The notes under the pieces are model-generated. The model ran no database searches. It worked only from the letters and a program-made list of their open reading frames with translations, and was not told the origin of the DNA. Below, piece after piece: positions 55,795 through 64,000 of a DNA stretch of 64,000 bases; positions within the stretch are counted from its first letter, which is position 1, and each line of letters starts with the position of its first letter. The position numbers and the translations under genes are program-made. The DNA is from Toxorhynchites rutilus septentrionalis (taxonomy: Eukaryota > Arthropoda > Insecta > Diptera > Culicidae), in assembly GCF_029784135.1 (NCBI RefSeq), contig NC_073746.1, positions 62,222,097 to 62,286,096 of the forward strand, in the 5' to 3' direction.

Positions 55795-56732
55795 ACTTCT
55801 CAATACACAATGAAACTCAAATTTCTGCAAAACTCGAGAACTAATAAAAAAAAATTGGCATGTGGAGGTTCTATGGGGCAATAAATGTTTCTATGATGAT
55901 TCAACACTCCTCCCTCCTCTGTAAGGGGGAGCTGTCATATAAATGAAACACAAATTTCTGCAATCGAGAACCAATTAAGCAAATGGAACCTATTTGGCAT
56001 GTGGAAGTTTTTAGGAACGAAAAATGTTTCTATGATGGCTTGAAATACCTTCTTCCTCTAAAAGGGAAGTTCACATACAAATGAAACACAAATTTCAACG
56101 CCATGCCACACAAATGTTGAGTGTTCTACCATCACTTCTCTTCCAGTTAACCGAATCAGCTGTGAAGTTTTCTTATTTTACTCTAGAAATATTGATAAAA
56201 AAAAAACTAATCAAGTCGGGTAAGACAGACACTTCACCGAAGGGTAAAACAAACATTTTGTTTTGAAAATAATTTGGTTATCTCCTCCTTCTTTTTTAAT
56301 AGATGCCCACTAACTACGTCTACAAGATGCCGGACACATTTAAAATTTTGCCTCAAAGACAAATTGTATTGTAAAAAGAGACCTAGACTATCAATTTGTG
56401 GTGAGATTGCTATATTTTTTTTTTGGTGAAATTCACGAAAAAAAATTAACGTTCACTTAAGGTGTCCGTCTTTACCACCCTCTCCCTATCAAACGTGTAT
56501 TCCATGTAACGGAGGAAAATGTTATTTGCAATTGATTGAAGAATCTTGAACGAGAATTGTGAATATTATAATGACGAGTTTTGGTAGAAGTACTAGGAAA
56601 TTTATAGTAGAAGGAAATTGTAAAGGATCAATTAGAACGTTGAAAGTTCGCTTATTAAGAAAACGTGAATGATTGAAAGTATTCATAACAAAAAATACAT
56701 TCTAGGAAGGACGAAATTTGCCGGGTCAGCTA
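55795..56732 (-). repeat. TAGCTGACCCGG repeat family, copy 3 (inverted, interrupted)
   Basis: On the minus strand it begins TAGCTGACCCGGCAAATTTC at 56732, then TCTCGTTCAAGATTCTTCAA and CCTCCGTTACATGGAATACA, and after an interruption two ~140-bp subunits (CCTCTGTAAGGGGG-type blocks at 55905-56060). The interruption (at least 56206-56486) is another miniature element. The 3' terminal block of copy 2 is missing. Confidence 0.6.
56206..56486. mobile_element. Miniature TIR element inside the repeat copy
   Basis: TA (56204-56205) and TA (56487-56488) flank ends reading AAGTCGGGTAAGACAGACAC (left) and, reverse-complemented, AGAGGGTGGTAAAGACGGAC (right), imperfect inverted repeats of the same style as 47839-48768. 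A GGGTAAAACAAACA copy lies just inside. No coding. Confidence 0.4.
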
Positions 56733-57177
56733 GTTAGTCATATAAAAATTGAAATCGTGATTTTTGGTTGTTACCATCATATGCAAAAGGTTTAAAAAAA
56801 ATGGAGAGGGTCGCGTCAAAATCTACTATTTTTCGGGTGATTTGGCGATTTGTACAAAGTATATTTACAAACACGGATATTGAAGAAGGAACTTTTTTGA
56901 TTTGATTTCGATTGATTACGAGCAAACAAGAAAACTTTTGCCGGATATACACAACAGAATATTATGAGCAAAACCAAAAAATAACCAGCATATAAAATCT
57001 AGTAAATTTTAACAATATTCTTTAAACATTATTGTGCGTTGTTTGCTTTTTTATGTTAAGCTATCAGACCGTGTAATAAAGCCATCCATATGTATACGTA
57101 TAGATGCATTAAAAAAATGGGAACAGATAAAAATTTCAATGACCAATTTGTATACATGCAAAACTGAAAATTAATCC
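56733..57177. other. AT-rich non-coding, downstream of or within the CSP gene
   Basis: No gene. It is either the 3' flank of the CSP exon (if the frame is used to 57178) or intron sequence (if a donor at 57237 is used). Confidence 0.35.
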
Positions 57178-57932
57178 CTATAAATTACTATACAAATATA
57201 TCGCTTCGTTAGTAATGCTGGTAGTTGGATAGGTTACCGTTTCCGTTGTTGGAGAAACCGCTGGTGTTGAGGGCGCTGAACTAGTAACATTAATCGGGAC
57301 GCTAGCGGTCGCTGTTGCTGTTGCAGTATCAGGTGCTGTTGAGGTGCTACTGCTACCGCTGCTAGTGGTACCAAACCCAGGTATGCTAGTAGTGGGAATT
57401 ATAGTAGCGGGAGTAGTAGTAGTAGTAGTTGTGGTAGTAGGGATAGTAGTAATAGCAACGTTAGCGGGAGTAGTACTAGTCATACTAGTGGTAGTGGCTG
57501 TGGTAGTAGAACTAATCAAAACGGGTGCTACCGGTTGGGTTAGCTGTGCTGCTGTAGCCAATTGGGGGCGCTGCTCGGAACCGCTGGGAGAAACATTGGG
57601 GGCAACCGGTGTCGCCGGTGTTGTTGTCGATAATATTACCGTCTGCAGCTGTATCTGGGACTGATCCCGGTCGATATCGTTTCTTACCGGACGATCGTTA
57701 GAGGCACCACTAGCACTATTGCCATTGTTGCTACTAATCTGATTGAACTGCAATCCCCGGAGGTACTCTTCAAAGCGGCGATGATACTCGCCCGATGGGT
57801 CCCAGCGCTCACGAAGCGCTTGATATTGAGCCGGGTAGTTGTTATACAGTGTTGTTATGATTTTCAATGCGTTTTCTTTCTGCGTCGCAGAACAGCGGCC
57901 GCACTTGGTTCGCAACGCTTCCGGGAGGATTC
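57178..57932 (-). CDS. Chemosensory protein (OS-D/A10 family) exon 2 with long Thr/Ser-rich tail
   Basis: The acceptor TTTTTTTTCAG precedes GAATCCTCCC at 57932. The frame begins after two bases of a split codon, the conserved CSP intron position. ILPEALRTKCGRCSATQKEN holds the last two of the four CSP cysteines (CX2C). It is followed by the CSP helix region ITTLYNNYPAQYQALRERWD and PSGEYHRRFEEYL, so about 58 residues are CSP. About 190 residues of Thr/Ser/Ala/Pro follow, unusual for this ~110-130-residue secreted family. The frame ends at 57178, but a donor-like ACG|GTAACC at 57238/57237, in phase 0, would allow joining to the exon at 33250. Exon 1, with the signal peptide and first two Cys, was not found up to 64000. 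CSPs bind small hydrophobic ligands extracellularly. Confidence 0.82.
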
Positions 57933-57935
57933 CTG

Positions 57936-59180
57936 AAAAAAAATAGAAATGATAAATAACATACCATTCGTACACACATCAAACGATTCATTCATGATGG
58001 CAAACGCTCATCATCGAACAGAGCGAATTTTGAATGTTTCGGTCGAAAATGATGTATTACAACTTCAGTCTTTCCTCACATTCCCACGGAAACAAAGAAT
58101 CGGATTATTCATTTCTTATTATCCGCTGCTTTGGCGCGAACATGAAAGATGCCGAACGTATAATGAATCCACACAGACTGGCTTTTCACAAAATCCCAAC
58201 GAAACAAGTGGTTTAATGGCTGAAACTCCAAGAAAAGCGAAATTCAAGTCATCGTGATTTAATTTCCGGGCCAAGAGCTCAACCAATTCAATATGTTTAT
58301 TTTAGTCCGTCCTAAATAATCTAGTTGATTCCGAATCCAACGCAAAAAAAAACAAGAGAAGAAATGAAAGTCGTTATCGTTTTTAATTTGCTGTAATTGT
58401 TGCCATCGTGAGCGGTTTGGGTCCGCGTGGCTCAATAATTGCGAAAACCTAAACCCAAACCTAATTTTACTTTTGATAATTAAACTTCCACCTCGCCGTT
58501 TCTCGTCGCCATGCAATCAACATCTGATCAGGTTCACTTTATTTTCATTGCGAAGAATGGGAAGGTTATTTAATTCCCGGTCACGTCTCGTGAAACGCAC
58601 AGCTGCGCTTTGCACGAACACGTTGTGGTAAAATGCACGTCTGTGGAATGCAGTATTAGTTCCTCGGCTAATTAAATCTACCACACACTGGAGATGCACC
58701 TTGCATTCGACATTGTGCTGATTTCTGACGTTAGAGCGCCGTTGATTTAGGATTGTGTACGGTTCGAGATGAAGCTTTTTGTTATTTTTCAATCCAACAG
58801 GGTGTGACGACTATTTTTATTATTACTATGGGATTCATCTCCTTCTAATCCTCAACGATTTGTTTTATTGAGGAGGATATGTGGAATAGTTTTACCCAAT
58901 TTGTAATTTATTTAACGTTGGTGACTATAAAAACTAATATGTTGTCTTATTTTTCTCGAGCGACTATGAATGAATAATGAGAATGTAATTGCTTACGATG
59001 CAACTTTGGACTTGAATGATTTGATGTTTGTTATCACTGAATCTATCAAAACTACTTTTTAACCCACTCTCTGCCAAGCCTAAATTATATGAAATCATTC
59101 CCATTGCCATTTATATTTTGAGTGTTATTGTTTACCAAAACGCTGTTATTTATTGGTAAGAGTACATATATTATCATACA
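57936..59180. other. Non-coding, probably CSP intron 1 and flank
   Basis: No CSP first exon (DxxLxxxxRL, CLxxxxCTPDG pattern) could be read on the minus strand. Frames at 57949-58257 and 58517-58792 have no domain. Confidence 0.35.
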
Positions 59181-59186
59181 TAATCA

Positions 59187-59219
59187 TTTTCCGTGATGCA
59201 ATTTGATTGACACACCCTT
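59187..59219. repeat. Lone ITmD37E terminal repeat
   Basis: TTTTCCGTGATGCAATTTGA then TTGACACACCCTT followed by TA. It matches the outer ~33 bp of the ITmD37E right end except for a short GTG-region difference, with no left partner nearby. A footprint or remnant of an older copy. Confidence 0.75.
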
Positions 59220-59309
59220 TATATGGCTAATTATTTTTTTCGATTTCTATCTCCCTTTTTTTTCTGAAAATCACATGTACACATTGTGTCTACCATATAT
59301 GCCAATCGA

Positions 59310-59508
59310 TTTGACTCGACTCGATTATATGTGATTTGATTATATACAATATTGGACTCGATTATATACAGTTTGGAAATTTCAAATATGGCTTATTTCA
59401 AGAATAAATGTAACCTTTCAAGGTAAAGGAATTGTTTATATTTTTTTTTTGACTCGATTATATACAGTGAAAAGAAATCAAAAACTGTATATATTCGAGT
59501 CCACACTG
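59310..59508. repeat. Fragment of the GACTCGATTATATAC pogo-like family
   Basis: GGACTCGATTATATACAGTT followed by TTTCAAATATGGCTTATTTC and AATGTAACCTTTCA is the reverse complement of 19350-19455. It ends ATTCGAGTCCACACTG then TA (59509-59510), a plausible right terminus. The left half is rearranged, with extra copies of the motif. Confidence 0.6.
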
Positions 59509-59510
59509 TA

Positions 59511-60105
59511 TATAAATATTTGTAATGTTATTTGCTTTGAAAGACTGAGATTGCTACTAATTTTAATGTTTCACAACAAAAATACTATCCGATTGTTCTT
59601 CGGTACACTCTATATGCAGTTTGTTTTATACAGGATAGGGAGCATCGACCACTGGTCGCAAGTATTTTTTTTTTTCCAAAAAGACTTAGATGCATTTTTT
59701 AATGCACCTGGTGTATATAGAACAACAAATTAAACCGTTCCATATCCATGGAATAAGAAATGGGGTCCTGCATCTTCTGTCGGATAAATAAAAGAAATCG
59801 TTATGCGATTCATTCGTTTTGATACGAGCGAATCCATCGTTTGCGGACTGACAAATTCGCTCTAATATCGAAGATGTGGCATACGAAATAACCAAAAATT
59901 GCTAAAAACCAGTTGAAAATGTTATTGTTTATGATCAGCTATTTTCGTCAAAAGCAAGATGCAGGTCTACTCAATATAAGCAACGCAATTTGTATAAAAA
60001 ATAACTTCATTAGTAGTTATTTTTTATACAAATTTGATTGAATGTAATTTCCCAAACCCGCAAAACAAAAGACAGACAAAATGTCACGATTTTCAATGCT
60101 GTTTT
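59511..60105. other. AT-rich non-coding
   Basis: AAAAATAACT / AGTTATTTTTTATACAAATT near 59997-60034 forms a perfect local inverted repeat. No gene. Confidence 0.35.
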
Positions 60106-60434
60106 ATACCGTTCTGAATCATATTTCGGACACTTTGTTCTAATATCTTGAAATGCTTAATGCACTGATGATATAACTATAAAATTAATATCACACTTGC
60201 TTCTTTAGAGTAATTTCTTGGTTTCACTATCACTTCATTAGAAAATTACATTTGAATTATTACATAGTAGGAAAGAAAATCATCCAAAATCCAAAATCCA
60301 CTCATTATCGTTTGTGTTTGACGATTTTTTAGCGTGAGCACGTAGAATTTACCCCTTCATCAATATTTAAATTTCTCTCGTGTTTCATCAGTTCTCATCA
60401 TCGTTACCAGGTTACTGTGATTGCTTGGTAAGTA

Positions 60435-60947
60435 AAGGGTGTGTCACATCAAATTGCATCACGGAAAAAACGCTGTAGAAATTCGCCCAGTAGACCGATC
60501 CTTTTGAAAATTTTAGACAGTAAAATAAAAACTATTAAACAACTTTTGGCATTTTCTTTTTATTCATACTTCGAGCCCAAGCCCGTATGCTCGCACCTTC
60601 CTCTTTACCCCGTCCATAAGGTTCTGTACAACGTCAGGTTGTAGTTTTTTTTTTTGAACAGAAATCCATTTTCTCTTGAAGTCCGCCTCCGATTTGACAA
60701 CTTTTCGGTTCTTCCGGAGGGCCTGCTTCATAATCGCCCAATATTTCTCTATTGGGCGAAGCTCCGGCGCGTTGGGCGGGTTCATTTCTTTTGGCACGAA
60801 GGTGACCCCGTTGGCTTGACAGTGAAGCATGGCCACCGTGATCTATACACTCTTATATGATTATAAGCGAAAGCTGAAGATATAATTCCTAATAATTAAA
60901 TTTCTACAGCGTTTTTTCCGTGATGCAATTTGATGTGACACACCCTT
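60435..60947 (-). mobile_element. ITmD37E deletion derivative, 513 bp
   Basis: TA then AAGGGTGTGTCACATCAAAT on both ends, with TA after the right end (60948-60949). On the minus strand it keeps the first ~130 bp of the element, then jumps from CTTCACTGTCAA to GCCAACGGGGTCACC within the catalytic region; CAA is shared at the junction. The flanks and the remaining coding are nearly identical to 29347-30643, so loss and insertion are recent. Confidence 0.92.
60564..60836 (-). pseudogene. ITmD37E transposase C-terminal remnant
   Basis: Ninety codons; from ANGVTFVPKEMNPPNAPELR onward it matches the full-length copy, including the catalytic Glu in RPIEKYW and the C-terminus VRAYGLGLEV. Differences are one Pro-to-Arg change (NPKVV to NRKVV) and one extra Lys from a longer A-run. 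Both catalytic Asp residues and the DNA-binding domain are absent. No function expected. Confidence 0.9.
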
Positions 60948-61282
60948 TATTTCGCAGTTGATTATAAAATATAATCGAGTGTAATATAATTTTCGTTCAA
61001 AAAATTACAAAATAAAGTGTCCGAAATTTGATTTCAATCTGTCCGAAATTTGCTTATCTTATAAATGGTGTCCGAAGTTTGATTTTTATTCGCTTGATTT
61101 GAAAAGCATTTTATTCGATGATTTTTTTATATTTTCAATCAAATAGGTACCAAAGTAAAAAGCTTAAAAGCATATTGAACTAATTTATCAAAAATATCAA
61201 CCATTTAATACCTGTGCATAAAGTTGAGATCTGTTTTCTGCATCATATTCCTTAAGCGTCCGAAATATGATTCAGAACGGTA

Positions 61283-61790
61283 TATCAGATAATTGTAGTT
61301 TCACATTTACCAAAAGCCGAAAAAGAAAAATCTCTTAGTGAGTTGGAAGCATGAATTTGTAAAAATAAAACCTATAACATGGTTGGACGGGTAGAAAGGA
61401 CCAAATAACTAGAAAGTATAACACAAAATAAAACTCTCGTAGACAAGTCTTCTAACCTTTTGGAAATTAATTACTATAAATGATCGGATTTTATATGGTT
61501 ACACTACCAAAAAAAGAATATCGCGACCAGAATTTTTATTTCAGTTGGCAGATGAATTAAATACCAACATTTACAAGAACGAGAAATGAAGAGTATAAAA
61601 AACTTCAGCAGATGCAATTACAATTTCTGAAAAACTGAAGTTAGAAGGTGAAGGTGGAAGCAAGCCATTGTAGTAGTATGGGTAAAACCACTTGTATTTA
61701 TGGGGTAATAGTGTTTGTGAGAGAAGAGCAAAACACACGTAAATAGATCGATTCACTTATCACACTGTGTGACGCTTCACTGACACGAGT
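61283..61790. other. AT-rich non-coding
   Basis: Nothing identifiable. Confidence 0.3.
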
Positions 61791-61791
61791 C

Positions 61792-62174
61792 TTAGAATAC
61801 ATTTGAAAAAAATAACAATTCAATAAAAAAGAAAAATGTATGAACGATGTGTTCCGATGAACAATTGCAAATATAAATATACATAGAATGTATATTTGCA
61901 TATGAAGTACAATTCTGATTATACGCGAGCGTAACATGAGCAAATTTATAACACATGCGAATTGTGGCTCTTTTGGTATTAACAAGTTCTTCTGCACAGT
62001 AACTCGATGGTGATAATTCCTCAATATTTTTCTTCGGTGATCGTATTGTTTTCACATATTCACGTTGGAGAGCCTCAACCCTTCTCTTCGTTGGCCGAGG
62101 CATTTTGATTGAATGTGATACTTTTCCGTTTACTATTTTTGACACCGGAGGCAGCCGTGGCAGTGTTCCGAGCT
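61792..62174 (-). CDS. Possible exon of an unidentified basic protein
   Basis: TTGTATTGCAG ends at 62175, a fair splice acceptor. The frame from 62174 reads LGTLPRLPPVSKIVNGKVSH, MPRPTKRRVEALQREYVKTI and RSPKKNIEELSPSSYCAEEL without stop, with protein-like composition (basic, then acidic/Ser) for about 65 codons. It then turns into Phe/Ile/Tyr-rich translation of AT-rich DNA to the stop at 61792, so the real exon would end earlier; no strong donor was seen. MPRPTKRR could also be a start. No domain recognised; a transposon-encoded protein is an alternative. Confidence 0.25.
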
Positions 62175-62180
62175 CTGCAA

Positions 62181-62760
62181 TACAATTTTCTTAACCAATG
62201 TTTAGGTTGCTAAAACTTACATTATATACCCATTAAACGTAAAAATAATAATTTTATTGATATCAACACAATTTTATTTTATTGATTTTCATAACATGAA
62301 ACGCTCCGACTCAGGAATAACATTTTATTGAGTGGTTTTTATATCTGTTTCGATGATGTTGTCTGGCATCAGTTTCGAAAAAATATCTATGCTTTCACCA
62401 ATACAAACAAAACCATTACGGATAATTGAAAAATGAAAATTTAACTTTCAGAGCACTAGCTCGAGTTTTCCGACGTTTTCACTATACAGTGCGACGGTAG
62501 ATGAAAATTGAATATCTTGTGAGTAATCGATTAGAGTTTGGTTGATATTACTTGATGGGAAGTGTTCACACTGTTTCGAAAAATTATTGATTTGCGGGCG
62601 TAGGTGAGGGAGGGAGATGAAAGAAATGAAGCATATTAAAGAAAGTTTTAAATTTCACCCAAAAATAATGGATTGCTTTTTCCCCAATTTATAAATGGAA
62701 AATCAAATAAATTCTTTTGCTTCAATTTCAAAGATCTGAGAAGAACTGGATTTGATTTGT
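62181..62760. other. AT-rich non-coding
   Basis: Nothing identifiable. Confidence 0.3.
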
Positions 62761-62769
62761 TGAGAACAA

Positions 62770-63050
62770 AATCCCTCGTGCTGCTTCCTGTGGCATCGGT
62801 GTCTTCGGCTTCTTGGCAACGTTTTTCGATGGTTTAGATGGTTTCTTTGCTACTGCTGTACCGCCAGTAGCAGGAGCTTCCTTCTTGTTGATTCGTTACA
62901 ATTACAAATTTTGTGTTTTTAGGCCGCGGTAGCTGTTTCCTCCTACCCGGTAGCAACGATGACATCGTTTCATTTTCTTTTTGGGCGCTGTCTTCTCCCT
63001 CGAAGCTCGATGCCCGCCGGCAATCGATGCCAACTTGATGACCACCAAAC
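62770..63050 (-). pseudogene. Degenerate Lys/Pro/Ala-rich tract, histone-H1-tail-like
   Basis: On the minus strand, 62892-62770 reads NKKEAPATGGTAVAKKPSKP and then KNVAKKPKTPMPQEAA, and about 63045-62965 reads KLASIAGGH, RASREKTAPKKKMKR. These compositions and short motifs resemble the C-terminal tail of insect histone H1. Stops and frame changes separate the pieces, so it would be a decayed (perhaps retroposed) copy. A Lys-rich ribosomal protein tail is an alternative. Confidence 0.25.
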
Positions 63051-64000
63051 GAAAATAGTTGTGTGCGTGTGTGTGGCGCCTGTCTTCAATGTCCAGTTTT
63101 TAACTCCTAAAGCGGAAACCTTTATGGATGCTGGATTGGATTCCCTTTTTGGCCTTAGAGGGAATCTTTAAAGAACCTAACTTACCAATACCGTTTGTTT
63201 GTTTTGTGACGAGACAACATTTTGACTCACTACAAACACTTCTGTTTACGTTTTCATGTATAATTCACACAAAATTAAACGATATTATATTAAAATTGTG
63301 GAAATATCCTACAAGAATCATCAGTGGGAGAATATTTTATAAATATATTGTTTTGTTGTCAGTCAAATACTTTGTGACGTGACTTTTTGCTGATTTGGAT
63401 TGCTGAGCAATAATGATTAGTTTAATTGATTACAGTTCCGTTTCGTTTGTTTTGAAATGGAACTGGAAATACAACATTTTTGTTTAAAAGTCGTGAACAG
63501 CAAAAAGTCTGGTGTTGTCACGTCCCCAAAGTCTTTGACAGGCAACATACGAATTCAACTATAACATATTCTCTAAAACGATGATTCTTGTAGGAAATCA
63601 TCGTTTACTTTTTTGAAATTGTGAGATTTAAATATGACAACGAGGAAAATTTTGTTTATAGTGATTCAAAACGTTGTCATGTCACGCTGGAATGGGTAGA
63701 ATCCGCATTGCTTCGGAACATGTGAAATGTTGTACACATTATACTATTGTTGTACAAAGTCAACAAAAAAATATTATCTTAAATGCCAGCAAGAGATTTT
63801 TCGAAGCTTATTCAACAATTTCAATTGAAATACGACGGACGCTAATGGGGTTAAAACCTTTAAGAGAATAATTCTGATGAAATAAACAAGCAACAAACAT
63901 TCTGTTTCCCTTCTTTACTTTAGTAGAATACGCCTACGTGTTCAACTTCAAAATCTCGATTGACAATCAATTAGCCTATCGTTCGATATGTGTCAGGAAC
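63051..64000. other. Non-coding to the window end
   Basis: A good donor-like GTAAGT on the minus strand at about 63183-63178 follows a short frame with ATG at about 63224, but no exon partner was found. No other feature. Confidence 0.3.

Larger units (their letters stand above)
60108..61280. mobile_element. Non-autonomous TIR element containing an ITmD37E derivative
   Basis: TATA then CCGTTCTGAATCATATTTCG at the left and the exact reverse complement then TATA at the right; inverted repeats match for about 24 bp (through GGAC). GTCCGAAATTTGATTT motifs recur near 61018, 61045 and 61067. Without the 513-bp ITmD37E insertion (60435-60947) it is about 660 bp. The TIR has the same CCGTT.TG..TCATATT.CG pattern as 10047-11376. 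A fragment of the same family at 27165-27535 lacks the insertion. Confidence 0.75.

Noticed and set aside
57344..57664. Plus-strand Val/Ala/Gly-rich frame opposite the CSP exon
   Set aside because: Antisense reading of Thr/Ser codons of the real exon.
63178..63230. Short ATG-started minus-strand segment ending in a strong GTAAGT donor
   Set aside because: About a dozen codons, with no matching downstream exon identified; too little to call.
1..64000. Endogenous viral elements
   Set aside because: No frame with recognisable viral polymerase, capsid or glycoprotein motifs was found; all polymerase-like frames belong to retrotransposons.

Overview
The window looks like a repeat-packed stretch of a culicine mosquito chromosome, most likely Aedes. 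It is AT-rich, intron-rich and free of prokaryotic operons. It carries mosquito-type IS630-Tc1-mariner elements (including a DD37E element), mariner, RTE, R1-clade and LOA-like retrotransposons, many TA- or TTAA-flanked miniature elements, and one insect chemosensory-protein exon. No rRNA gene, tRNA gene, CRISPR array or viral insertion was recognised.

Host genes are few and all on the minus strand. Positions 57178-57932 encode the second exon of an OS-D/A10 chemosensory protein (CSP) fused to a long Thr/Ser/Pro-rich tail. Positions 33053-33250 and 32488-32826 are two Pro/Thr-rich exons with matching phase-0 splice sites. They could be the 3' exons of the same gene across a 24-kb intron (inference), in which case much of 33-57 kb is intron. 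A further possible exon lies at 61792-62174, and a histone-H1-like degenerate tract at about 62.8 kb.

Layout. 0-9 kb: non-coding DNA with dispersed repeats, a 540-bp foldback repeat (6160-6697) and a tRNA-derived SINE-like sequence (9.2 kb). 9.6-14 kb: two TTAA-flanked miniature elements, a 1.3-kb TIR element with internal duplications, a decayed DD37E-type transposase and a degenerate minisatellite. 15.3-19.5 kb: a repeat with ~140-bp subunits, a decayed DD37E-type transposase split by a mariner derivative, and a pogo-like miniature element. 23.1-24.4 kb: a complete-length mariner with two early stop codons. 28.6-31.6 kb: a mariner deletion derivative, a nearly full-length ITmD37E element and a second mariner deletion derivative. 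34.8-36.4 kb: a decayed RTE-type retrotransposon. 37.5 kb: the C-terminal end of a LOA-like retrotransposon. 38.9-45.6 kb: a full-length R1-clade retrotransposon (about 5 kb, minus strand, poly-A tail) sitting inside a very pure (TTTGTATG)n octanucleotide array. 45.6-46.3 kb: ~120-bp tandem repeats. 47.8-56.7 kb: several TIR miniature elements and a decayed Tc1-like transposase holding a short retroposon. 59-61.3 kb: a pogo-like fragment and a TIR element that holds a recent ITmD37E deletion derivative.

The strongest observation is the R1-clade element within a homogeneous octanucleotide array, which suggests target-site specificity. Next are two mariner derivatives that keep terminal repeats and an open DNA-binding domain but lost the catalytic domain, and the possible CSP gene with a mucin-like tail and a giant intron. 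I did not find a convincing entirely new biological system.
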